From Pseudosporangium ferrugineum (GTDB lineage Bacteria; Actinomycetota; Actinomycetes; Mycobacteriales; Micromonosporaceae), in contig NZ_PVZG01000005.1 in assembly GCF_003002065.1 (NCBI RefSeq), positions 186,001-250,000 of the forward strand: 64,000 bases of DNA, in the 5' to 3' direction. This document shows, piece after piece, positions 8,580-16,350 of the stretch (position 1 is its first letter; the number at the start of each line of letters is the position of its first letter). Position numbers and translations under genes: made by a program. The notes beneath the pieces are model-generated. The model was not told the origin of the DNA, searched no databases, and saw only the letters and a program-made list of their open reading frames with translations.

Positions 8580-9395
8580 TCAGGCGCGGGCGAGGGTGCC
8601 CAGGTACAGCTCGATGACCTTCGGGTCGTCCATCAGGTCGCGGCCGGACGCCGTGTACGCGTTGCGGCCCTGGTCCAGGACGTAACCGCGGTCGCAGATC
8701 TCCAGGCACCGGCGGGCGTTCTGCTCGACCATGACGACCGTGACGCCCGTACCGTTGATCTGCTTGGTCCGGAAGAAGACCTCGTCCTGCATCGCCGGCG
8801 ACAGGCCCGCGGAGGGCTCGTCGAGCAGCAGCACGCTCGGCTCCATCATGAGCGCGCGGCCCATGGCGACCATCTGCCGCTCACCGCCGGAGAGCGAGCC
8901 CGCGCGCTGCTTGCGGCGGGCGCCCAGCGCGGGGAACAGGCCGGAGACGAACTCGAAGCGCTCCTTGAAGCGCTTGGGCCGCAGGAACGTGCCCATCTCG
9001 AGGTTCTCCTCGATGGTGAGCGTGCCGAACACGTTGTTGGTCTGCGGCACGAAGCCGATCCCCTTGGACACCAGGTCGTGGGCCTTGAGGTTCGTGATCG
9101 CTTCGCCGCGCAGCGTGACCGCGCCCGAGCGGATGTTGACCAGCCCGAACAGCGCCTTCAGCAGGGTCGACTTACCGGCACCGTTCGGGCCGATGATGCC
9201 GATCAGCTCGCCTTCACGCGCGTACAGATCACTGCCGTTCAGGATGTTCACACCCGGCAGATAGCCGGCGATCAGCTCGTCCGCACGCAGCAGGGCACCG
9301 TCGGCGCCGGCCAGGTGCTCGGACCGATCCAGTACGGCGACACCCGCCGTGTCGTCCGCCTGCTCGACGGGAATCTCGTTCTCGGCCATCGTCAC
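8580..9395 (-). CDS. livF: Branched-chain amino acid ABC transporter ATPase LivF
   Basis: 271 residues. One of two cytoplasmic ATPases of the importer. Walker A GPNGAGKST, Q-loop FVPQTNNVF, signature LSGGERQ, Walker B VLLLDEPSAGLS and switch His region (here VEQNARR, the LivF-typical form) are all present. The ATG at 9395 overlaps the livG stop (ATGA); a second ATG six nucleotides later is an alternative start. A 40-residue N-terminal extension before the ABC core is unusual but modest. Confidence 0.93.
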   Translation of the reverse strand: MTMAENEIPVEQADDTAGVAVLDRSEHLAGADGALLRADELIAGYLPGVNILNGSDLYAREGELIGIIGPNGAGKSTLLKALFGLVNIRSGAVTLRGEAITNLKAHDLVSKGIGFVPQTNNVFGTLTIEENLEMGTFLRPKRFKERFEFVSGLFPALGARRKQRAGSLSGGERQMVAMGRALMMEPSVLLLDEPSAGLSPAMQDEVFFRTKQINGTGVTVVMVEQNARRCLEICDRGYVLDQGRNAYTASGRDLMDDPKVIELYLGTLARA

Positions 9396-10345
9396 TCCCG
9401 TTCCGCGGGGCCGTCGGTCGCCTTCGGGCCGGCCGCTGGTTCGTTGTCGATCGGTGCCGACGGGTCGGGAGCCCCGTCATGGTGCGCGCCGAGGTACGCG
9501 TCGATGACCCGCGGATCCGCCATCACGCTGTCCGGCGTACCCTCCGCGATCACCTGCCCCTGCGCCATGACGATGACCCAGTCGCTGATGTCCCGGACCA
9601 TGTCCATGTCGTGCTCGACGAACAGCACGGTCATGCCGTCCTCGCGCAGGTTCTTGACGTGGCCGAGCAGCGACTGCGTCAGGGCCGGGTTCACGCCGGC
9701 CATCGGCTCGTCGAGCATCACCATGTGCGGCTCGACCATCAGAGCCCGGGCCATCTCCAGCAGCTTGCGCTGGCCGCCGGAGAGGCTGCCGGCGAAGTCC
9801 TCGCGCTTCTTGTCGAGCTTGAACCGCTCGAGCAGCGCGTCGGCCCGCTCGGTGATCTCCGCCTCCTGCTTGCGCCACAGGCTGGGGATGAGCGCGCGCC
9901 AGAAGGTCTCGCCCTTCTGCCCCACCGCGCCCAGCCGCATGTTGTCGATCACCGACAGCCGGGACAGCGCCTTGGTCAGCTGGAACGTGCGGACCATGCC
10001 GCGGCGCGCCACCTTGTGCGGCGGCACGCCCTGGACCGCGTCGCCGTTGAACTTCCACTGGCCCTCGTCGGGACGGTCGAAGCCGGTCAGCAGGTTGAAG
10101 AAGGTCGTCTTGCCGGCGCCGTTGGGGCCGATCAGCGCGGTGATTGCACCCCGCTGGATCTCGACGTGGTTGACGTTGACGGCGGTCAGCCCGCCGAAGC
10201 GGCGCACGACGCCGTCGGCGACGAGGATCGGATCGGGCTTGGCGGCACCCGGCTCCCGCGCGACGTCGCGCAAGGCCTCGGTGGCTCGGTCTCGGGCGGT
10301 CGATCCCGCGCGCGCGGGCGCGGCACCGGTCGGTTCACCGGGCAT
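9392..10345 (-). CDS. livG: Branched-chain amino acid ABC transporter ATPase LivG
   Basis: 317 residues. Walker A GPNGAGKTT, signature LSGGQRK, Walker B MVMLDEPMAGVNP and H-loop VEHDMD are complete. The core is flanked by about 40 charged/Ala-rich residues on each side, longer than typical LivG (near 255). It starts within the livM gene (11-nt overlap) and ends in an ATGA overlap with livF, so the four genes form one operon. Confidence 0.93.
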   Translation of the reverse strand: MPGEPTGAAPARAGSTARDRATEALRDVAREPGAAKPDPILVADGVVRRFGGLTAVNVNHVEIQRGAITALIGPNGAGKTTFFNLLTGFDRPDEGQWKFNGDAVQGVPPHKVARRGMVRTFQLTKALSRLSVIDNMRLGAVGQKGETFWRALIPSLWRKQEAEITERADALLERFKLDKKREDFAGSLSGGQRKLLEMARALMVEPHMVMLDEPMAGVNPALTQSLLGHVKNLREDGMTVLFVEHDMDMVRDISDWVIVMAQGQVIAEGTPDSVMADPRVIDAYLGAHHDGAPDPSAPIDNEPAAGPKATDGPAERE

Positions 10346-11327
10346 CGAGCATGACCTCCTTCTTGTCGCCGAAGATTCCCTGCGGCCGGAAGATGAGCAG
10401 CAGGATCAGCCCGACACCCACCAGGATGTAGCCCACGGCGCCGGCCTGGTTCGTCGTCATGATCGACGTCGGGATCGTCCCGGCGCTGACCAGGGCGGGC
10501 AGCAGGGCGTTGATGAAGGTCAGGAGCAACCAGAAGATCATCGACCCGACGACCGGCCCGAGTACGCGGGCAGCACCGCCCAGGATCACGATCGTGTACA
10601 TGTAGAACGTGAACTCGGTGCCGTAGGTGTCCGGCTGGATCGCGGCCAGGCTCAGCGCGAAGATGTAACCGCCGAACGAGCCGAGCACGCCGCCCAGGAT
10701 CAGCGCCTGCATCTTGTACGCGAAGACGCTCTTGCCGAGGCTGCGCACCGCGTCCTCGTCCTCGCGGATCGCCTTGATGACGCGCCCCCACGGGCTGCGC
10801 ATGAGCAGCCACACGATGAACAGCGCCAGCGCGACGACGATCCAGCCGACCGTGATGATCCACAGCTCGCGGGCGCTGAAACTGATCAGCGTCGTCGAGA
10901 TGCCGCCCGAGTACGGGTTCAGGTCGTAGAACGACTGGGAGAAGGACTGCAGGCCGTCCGACCCGCCGGTCCACTCACTCAGCGACACCGAGCGGAAGAG
11001 CAACCGTACGATCTCGGCCGCCGCGATCGTCACGATGGCCAGATAGTCGGCGCGCAGCCGCAGCGTGGGGATGCCGAGCAGCAGGGCGAGCACCACGGTC
11101 GCCGCGAGCCCGACGAGGATGCCCAGCCAGAACGGGAGATCGAAGGTCGACACGGTGATCGCCATGCCGTACGCGGCCACGCCCAGGAACGCGGACTGAC
11201 CGAAGTTGAGCAGGCCCGCGTAGCCGAAGTGCACGTTGAGGCCGATGGCCGCCAGGGCGTACACGATCGTCGTCGCGCCGACCAGCGACTCCAGGGAAAC
11301 ACTGAAGATGACGTCCCAGTTGATCAT
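10335..11327 (-). CDS. livM: Branched-chain amino acid ABC transporter permease LivM
   Basis: 330 residues, all hydrophobic helices joined by short loops. The LivM signature region GLNVHFGYAGLLNFGQSAFLG near the N-terminus and the C-terminal IFRPQGIFG are diagnostic of the LivHM permease family. It forms the translocation path together with LivH. It lies 10 nt downstream of livH and overlaps livG by 11 nt. Confidence 0.94.
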   Translation of the reverse strand: MINWDVIFSVSLESLVGATTIVYALAAIGLNVHFGYAGLLNFGQSAFLGVAAYGMAITVSTFDLPFWLGILVGLAATVVLALLLGIPTLRLRADYLAIVTIAAAEIVRLLFRSVSLSEWTGGSDGLQSFSQSFYDLNPYSGGISTTLISFSARELWIITVGWIVVALALFIVWLLMRSPWGRVIKAIREDEDAVRSLGKSVFAYKMQALILGGVLGSFGGYIFALSLAAIQPDTYGTEFTFYMYTIVILGGAARVLGPVVGSMIFWLLLTFINALLPALVSAGTIPTSIMTTNQAGAVGYILVGVGLILLLIFRPQGIFGDKKEVMLDAR

Positions 11328-11337
11328 CGTGCGCCCC

Positions 11338-12621
11338 TCAACCGATCCGCTCGCGCCGGCCCAGGATGCCCTGCGGCCGGAACAGGATGACGATGATGAG
11401 AACCGCCAGGGCCCCCACGTTCTTGAGCTCCGTCGGGATCCAGAGCGTCGACAACTGGGTGGCGAGACCGATCACCAGGCTGCCCAGCAGGGCCCCGAAG
11501 GCCGTACCGAGACCACCCAGCGTGACGGCGGCGAAGACGAGCAGCAGGATCTGGAAGCCCATCTGGTAGTTGATGCCCTGGAAGACACCCAGCATGACGC
11601 CGCTGAGCGCGGCGAGGGCACCACCGATGGTCCAGACCAGGCGGATGATGGCGTCGACGTTGATGCCCGAAGCGGCGGCCAGCGACGGGTTCGTCGACAC
11701 CGCGCGGGTCGCCTTGCCGAGCCGGGTCATCACCAGCGACGCCGACACGCCGACCAGCACGATGATCGCGATCGCGTCCATCACCAGGTTCTTGGGTGCC
11801 ACGTCGATCAGGCCGAGGTCGATGCCCGGCTGGGCCACGTACTCGGAATATTGCCGGGTCTCACCGCGGAACCAGTAGAGCGAGACGTAGCGCAACGTCA
11901 GGGCCAGGCCGATCGAGATGATCATCATGCCGATCAGGCCGGTGCGCCGCTGCCGCAGCCAGCCCCAGAAGAAGCGGTCCTGTATCCAGCCGAACGCCCC
12001 GCCGAGGATCACCGCGATCACGCCCGCGACCCACACCGGCAGCCCGACGAAGACGTTGAAGATGAACGCCATCATGGCGCCGAAGGTGATCAGCTCGCCG
12101 TGCGCGAAGTTCGTCAGGCCCATCGTGCCGAAGATCAGCGACAGGCCGAGCGCCGCCAGGGCGATCATCAGGCCGATGTGAATGCCCGTGTAGGCGAGGT
12201 CCAGCACCCGCCCCAACGTGCCGGGGCTGCCGTCGTCCGCCTTCTCGTTACCGGTCGCGGCGGCGCCCAGCGGGAACAGCGCGGTCCGGACAGACCCCTC
12301 GAAGACCTGCAGATTCAAGCTCGGCCGGTTGTTCAGCAGGACGACACCTTGCGGCAGCGTCGCGACGTCCAGATCGACCTTGTACGTGCCGGCTTTCGGT
12401 ACGCCGACGGACCACTTGCCGTCCGCCCCCGATTTGGTCTGGTCGATCAACTGACCATCCTGGCCGGAAACCTTGATCGTGACACCAGCAACCGGCTGGT
12501 TCTGGTTGATCAGGGTTCCCTGCAGCCCTTCACCTTCGGCACTGGCGCTCGTGACACCGGTGCCGAGGACGAACAACATGCTTGCCAGGAAGGCCGTGAC
12601 CATCATCACGGCTCTACGCAA
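11338..12621 (-). CDS. livH: Branched-chain amino acid ABC permease LivH with extra N-terminal extracellular domain
   Basis: 427 residues, about 120 more than ordinary LivH. Residues 1-29 are a signal peptide (FLASMLFVLGTGVTSASA); 30 to about 115 form a small beta domain resembling carboxypeptidase-regulatory/transthyretin-like folds (GTLINQNQPVAGVTIKVSG, TKSGADGKWSVGV, AGTYKVDLD). The permease follows from about 140 (GLSLIFGTMGLTNFAHGEL; end LFRPQGILG). The signal peptide places the beta domain outside the membrane, where it could meet the lipoprotein. The first codon is TTG with GAGGAG upstream; GTG and ATG codons 4-6 codons in are alternatives but would weaken the signal peptide. Confidence 0.9.
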   Translation of the reverse strand: MRRAVMMVTAFLASMLFVLGTGVTSASAEGEGLQGTLINQNQPVAGVTIKVSGQDGQLIDQTKSGADGKWSVGVPKAGTYKVDLDVATLPQGVVLLNNRPSLNLQVFEGSVRTALFPLGAAATGNEKADDGSPGTLGRVLDLAYTGIHIGLMIALAALGLSLIFGTMGLTNFAHGELITFGAMMAFIFNVFVGLPVWVAGVIAVILGGAFGWIQDRFFWGWLRQRRTGLIGMMIISIGLALTLRYVSLYWFRGETRQYSEYVAQPGIDLGLIDVAPKNLVMDAIAIIVLVGVSASLVMTRLGKATRAVSTNPSLAAASGINVDAIIRLVWTIGGALAALSGVMLGVFQGINYQMGFQILLLVFAAVTLGGLGTAFGALLGSLVIGLATQLSTLWIPTELKNVGALAVLIIVILFRPQGILGRRERIG

Positions 12622-12684
12622 CGGAGCTCCTCATTGACGTCATGGCAGGTCGGCCCGAGGGATGTTGCACCCCGGGACTGGCGG

Positions 12685-12690
12685 ATCATA
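12685..12690 (-). promoter_or_regulatory. -10 box for the livHMGF operon
   Basis: TATGAT on the reverse strand, 63 nt upstream of the livH start, with TTGATG-like sequence about 15 nt further upstream. The -10 is near consensus; the -35 spacing is short. Confidence 0.45.
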
Positions 12691-12779
12691 GCCTGCGTCA
12701 CACGACATCAACGTTCTGTTCCCAAGCCGTTATTGCTCTTTAACCAACGCGACAACGATATGACGCGCCAGAAGCCCCT

Positions 12780-13400
12780 CTAGCTGGGCTGGGACGCCGC
12801 ATCCGGCGGCTCGGACTCGGCGAGGATCCGATCGGCGACCTCACGCATCGTCATCCGGTGGTCCATCGCGGTCCGCTGGATCCACTTGAAGGCCTGCGGC
12901 TCGGTCATCGCATACTTGGTCATCAGCTCGCCCTTGGCCCGCTCGACCGACTTGCGCGTCTCCAGCCGATCGGTGAGCCCCGCCACCTCGGACTCCAGCG
13001 CGGCGATCTCCGAATACCGGGAGAGCGCGATCTCGATGGCCGGCACCAGGTCCGACTTCTGGAACGGCTTCACCAGGTACGCCATCGCCCCGGCGGCCCG
13101 CGCCCGCTCCACCAGATCCCGCTGGCTGAACGCGGTCAGAATGACGACCGGCGCGATCCGCCCCCCGGCGATCCGCTCGGCGGCGGCCAGCCCGTCCATG
13201 ATCGGCATCTTGATGTCGAGGATGACCAGATCCGGCGTCAGATCCTCGGCCAGCCGCACGGCGGTCTCCCCGTCACCGGCCTCACCGACGACGTCGTACC
13301 CCTCTTCCACGAGCATCTCGGCCAGGTCCAGCCGGATGAGAGCCTCGTCCTCGGCGATCAGAACCCGCCTGCGCTCGGCACTCGCCTGCGTGTCGGCCAC
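12780..13400 (-). CDS. pdtaR: ANTAR-domain response regulator PdtaR
   Basis: 206 residues from a GTG at 13400. A receiver domain (RRVLIAEDEALIRLDLAEML; phospho-acceptor Asp62 in VILDIKMP; Lys in YLVKPF) is followed by a coiled stretch and an RNA-binding ANTAR domain (about 145-200; VERAKGELMTKYAMTEPQAF, then KWIQRTAMDHRMTMREVADRI). Length and sequence match mycobacterial Rv1626/PdtaR, which is phosphorylated by the orphan kinase PdtaS and acts on transcript termination by binding paired hairpins. No kinase gene is adjacent, as expected for that system. It sits between liv and the tRNA-Leu gene. Confidence 0.93.
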   Translation of the reverse strand: MADTQASAERRRVLIAEDEALIRLDLAEMLVEEGYDVVGEAGDGETAVRLAEDLTPDLVILDIKMPIMDGLAAAERIAGGRIAPVVILTAFSQRDLVERARAAGAMAYLVKPFQKSDLVPAIEIALSRYSEIAALESEVAGLTDRLETRKSVERAKGELMTKYAMTEPQAFKWIQRTAMDHRMTMREVADRILAESEPPDAASQPS

Positions 13401-13527
13401 AGAACCCCTACCCCCAACGCTCCGGAAGTCGCGACACCCGGGTATCTGGGTGTCACCCCAGACAGCGTAGTGGGTAGTGTGTGTCCTGCTCGTATCGCCG
13501 TGGCACTGTCGCGACGCGGTCGAGCGC

Positions 13528-13613
13528 GCCGGGGTGGTGGAATGGCATACACGGATCACTCAAAATGATTTGTCCGAGAGGGCATGCGGGTTCGACTCCC
13601 GTCCCCGGCACCA
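13528..13613 (+). tRNA. tRNA-Leu (anticodon CAA)
   Basis: 86 nt with encoded CCA. Acceptor GCCGGGG/CCCCGGC, D stem GTG/CAC, anticodon stem GATCA/TGATT enclosing CTCAAAA (anticodon CAA, codon TTG), long type II variable arm (TGTCC-GAGA-GGGCA) and T arm with GTTCGACT. TTG codons are rare in such GC-rich genomes but also serve as start codons here. Confidence 0.95.
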
Positions 13614-13649
13614 CGCGAGACTGTCGTACCCCTGTTCGAAGATGAGGGG

Positions 13650-14408
13650 GTGCATCCTCCTCACTTTCGCCACCGCGCACTCGAACTACGCGCCGCCGGA
13701 GTTCCATTCGGCGAGATCTGTCGCGAACTCGATCTTCCCCGGCGCACGGTCGGACATTGGCTGCACGGCGAACGAGCCAGGCGGCGGGCGGAAAGGGACG
13801 CGGCGCCGACCCGATGTCCGCGATGCGCCACGCCGGCCAGGCTCCCCGGCGATCCCGCGGCCTATGCGCACCTGCTCGGTCTCTACCTCGGCGACGGGCA
13901 TCTGGTGACCACGGCACGCGTCTGCGTGCTGCGGGTTTACTGCACGGCAACATGGCCGGGGCTCATCGACGCCTGCGCCGACGCCATGCTCCGGGTCCTC
14001 GCGACCAAGGTGCAGCGGGTCAATCGCGAAGGCTGTGTCGCAGTGCAGAGTTACTCCCAGCACTGGCCGTGCCTGTTCCCTCAGCATGGCCCCGGCCGGA
14101 AACACGAAAGGCCGATCCGGCTCGCCGGGTGGCAGCAGCGGATAGCCGACGAAGAACCGGGGAACCTGCTCCGCGGCCTTTTCCATTCCGACGGCTGCCG
14201 CACGGAGAATCGCGTCGTCAGGAACGGGACGACCTACCGGTATCCCCGGTACATGTTCGCCAACGAATCGGCCGACATCATGTCGATCTGCCAGCGGACA
14301 CTCGACCGGATCGATGTGCCGTGGCGGATGTGCCGGCCCAACCTGCTCTCGGTGGCGCGCCGGAACGGGGTGGCGGTGCTCGACCAGGTGGTGGGGGCCA
14401 AGTGCTGA
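13650..14408 (+). CDS. HTH plus LAGLIDADG-like endonuclease/regulator
   Basis: 252 residues from GTG 13650. An upstream in-frame ATG lies inside the tRNA T arm and is unlikely to be used. Residues 9-40 are a resolvase-like helix-turn-helix (ALELRAAGVPFGEICRELD, then LPRRTVGHWL); CPRC at 56-59 is a possible half zinc knuckle. Two LAGLIDADG-type helices follow, LLGLYLGDG (75-83) and LLRGLFHSDG (173-182), each with an acidic residue at the catalytic position. This is the layout of single-chain homing endonucleases, here free-standing with a DNA-binding head. It lies 36 nt downstream of tRNA-Leu. Relatives occur in actinobacteria as uncharacterised proteins; activity is not established. Confidence 0.75.
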   Translation: MHPPHFRHRALELRAAGVPFGEICRELDLPRRTVGHWLHGERARRRAERDAAPTRCPRCATPARLPGDPAAYAHLLGLYLGDGHLVTTARVCVLRVYCTATWPGLIDACADAMLRVLATKVQRVNREGCVAVQSYSQHWPCLFPQHGPGRKHERPIRLAGWQQRIADEEPGNLLRGLFHSDGCRTENRVVRNGTTYRYPRYMFANESADIMSICQRTLDRIDVPWRMCRPNLLSVARRNGVAVLDQVVGAKC

Positions 14409-14496
14409 ACCGTGCTATCGGGTATTTCCGGCGAAAGGGCGGTTTGCCGGTCTGCTCGGTGTTGTCATGGCAGTACCAGCACTGCCAGGAGGCTTC

Positions 14497-15900
14497 ATGT
14501 TGTGGTCCGGCTCGTCGCCCCTGACCGTCGTGCGTGACGGGATGTGGGGGTTCCTGTTGTTCGCCGGGGTGGCTTGGCTGGCTGTGGCGTGGAGTGTGCT
14601 GCGGCTCGAGCCCGCCGAGGTGGCCGATGTGGTGGGGCCGGTCGTGCTGTTCGGGGCGGTGACCGAGGTGGTGCGGGCGCTCGCCGGGACCCGGACGTGG
14701 TGGCTGAATGCGGGCATGGCCGTACTGTTCGCGGTCACGGGTGTGATCTTGATGACCGACAACAGCGAATCGTGGACCACGCCGGCGGGGTTGCTCGGGT
14801 GGTATCTGATGGTGCGGGGCGCGGTCGACGTCGCTGTCGCGATGATGACTCGCGAGACCGATCGGATCTGGGGGATGCTCACCGTCGTCGGGCTGGTGGA
14901 GCTCGGGCTGGGGTTCTTCGCCGCCGGCTCTTCCGCGCGTACGGCGGCGACGGTCGTCACCGTTCTCGCCGGGGCCGCCGCCATCAGGGGGGTCGCCGAT
15001 CTTGTGGCGTCGTTGCGGTTGCGGGAGGCCTCGTCGCTGGCCCGGGCCGGGCGGCGGCTCGAGCTGTCGCCGGAGCGGGCGATCGGGGTGGCGGGCTACT
15101 CGGCCGGCATGACGGACTTCGAGGCGGCGCCGCCGCGGGCCGCCGGAGCCCGGCACCGGGCGATGCCGCGGGGGTCGGCGGCCGGGCTGACCGACCTGTC
15201 CGGTCCTCGCACCGCCGCGGTCGAAGGCTCGCCGGGTGCCGAGGCGACGGGCTATGGAGCGGCGGGTATCGGGACTGGCGCCGGGGGCTTCGGCACGGCG
15301 GGAGCGGACGCCGAGGGTGGCTGGGGCACTGGAACCGGAACCGGAGTCGCGGGTAGCGGCACGGCGGGGACCGGCGCTCGGGGCATTGGGGCAGGCGGCA
15401 CGGCGGGGACCGGCGCGCGGGGCATCGGGGCAGGCGGCCCGGCGGGAAGCGGTGCGCGGGGCATGGGGGCTGCCGGCGCGGCGGGAAGTGGCGCGGGAGG
15501 ATTCGCGGCGGGGCCGGGGGCGGCTGGCGGTGGGACCGGGGACTGGCGGGAGGCCGGGCACGGGGCGCAGGCCGGGAGTTTCCACGACGAGGTGTTGCGG
15601 ACGACCGCCGAACTGGACGCGATGCTGGCGCTGGCCGGGGTGACCGGGGCGGCCGTTCCGGGGGCCGCCGCGCAGGCTGCCGCCGCCGAGGCGGAACAGG
15701 TCGAGGTGCCGGACACGGCCGAGGGGGTGGAGGTGCCGGGGGCGGACGAGGCGATGGCGTCACCCCAGGAGCCGGGCAGGGCGGCGCGGGCCGCGGCCAC
15801 CGGCGCGGTGTCGGGAGCGGCCGGGGACGCGGTGGCGTTCGACGGTACGGAGCCGGGGGCGAGGACGGCAGGCAGGGACGACGGGCGGACTGTGGACTGA
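14497..15900 (+). CDS. HdeD-like (DUF308) membrane protein with long Gly/Ala-rich tail
   Basis: 467 residues. A perfect AGGAGG 4 nt before ATG 14497 fixes the start. Residues 1 to about 175 contain six hydrophobic segments (WGFLLFAGVAWLAVAWSVL, VVGPVVLFGAVTEVVRAL, LLGWYLMVRGAVDVAVAM), the HdeD/DUF308 fold. The remaining 290 residues are predicted disordered, with a repeat GTGARGIGAGGTA in about three copies, then an acidic Ala/Glu-rich end containing one short helical patch (HDEVLRTTAELDAMLALAG). HdeD relatives are linked to acid or envelope stress in enterobacteria; that role is only a family analogy here. Confidence 0.75.
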   Translation: MLWSGSSPLTVVRDGMWGFLLFAGVAWLAVAWSVLRLEPAEVADVVGPVVLFGAVTEVVRALAGTRTWWLNAGMAVLFAVTGVILMTDNSESWTTPAGLLGWYLMVRGAVDVAVAMMTRETDRIWGMLTVVGLVELGLGFFAAGSSARTAATVVTVLAGAAAIRGVADLVASLRLREASSLARAGRRLELSPERAIGVAGYSAGMTDFEAAPPRAAGARHRAMPRGSAAGLTDLSGPRTAAVEGSPGAEATGYGAAGIGTGAGGFGTAGADAEGGWGTGTGTGVAGSGTAGTGARGIGAGGTAGTGARGIGAGGPAGSGARGMGAAGAAGSGAGGFAAGPGAAGGGTGDWREAGHGAQAGSFHDEVLRTTAELDAMLALAGVTGAAVPGAAAQAAAAEAEQVEVPDTAEGVEVPGADEAMASPQEPGRAARAAATGAVSGAAGDAVAFDGTEPGARTAGRDDGRTVD

Positions 15901-16350
15901 TCTCCCCTTGCCCGCCGGAGCGGGGCCAGCGCGTAACGGCCAGTCGCCGGGCCGGGTCCCGCTCCGACGGGCCCACCGCGAGACGGACGTGCGCACAGCG
16001 AACGAGCGGGCGCACGACGGGGCGAGCGGGCGCGCGACGGGGCGAGCGGGCGCGCGACGGGGCGAGCGCGCGACGGGCGAACGTGTGGTTGACGGGCGGA
16101 CCGCACAGGCGGCGGACGGGCGAGCGGCCGACGGTCGGACGTGCTCGGCGGGACGAGCGTTCGAGGCGCAACGGTGGGGCAAGCGGGTGTGCCGCAACGG
16201 GCGGGGCGAGCGTGCGCGCGGGCCAGGTCCGCGGCGGCCTGCCGGTCGAGCGGGGCGAGGCAAGACGGGGCGAGCGCGACAAAGCGGGGCGAGCGCGGCG
16301 GGTCCCGGCGCGGCAGGGGCCGGAGCGGCAGGGGCCGGGGCGGCGGGTGG
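15901..16350. other. Gene-free GC-rich tract with 20-bp tandem repeat
   Basis: The 450-bp gap between two convergent genes holds three near-perfect copies of GGCGCGCGACGGGGCGAGCG (16008-16067), further scattered GGGGCGAGCG blocks, and a GGGGCCGG-rich stretch at 16300-16345. Open frames across it are low-complexity artefacts. No clear terminator stem was picked out. Confidence 0.6.

Noticed and set aside
13584..13650. Earlier start of the LAGLIDADG gene inside the tRNA
   Set aside because: That ATG lies in the T arm of tRNA-Leu and would translate the mature tRNA end; the GTG at 13650 is more plausible.
13528..14408. tRNA-Leu as an integrated-element attachment site
   Set aside because: No integrase and no second copy of the tRNA 3' end were seen within the window.
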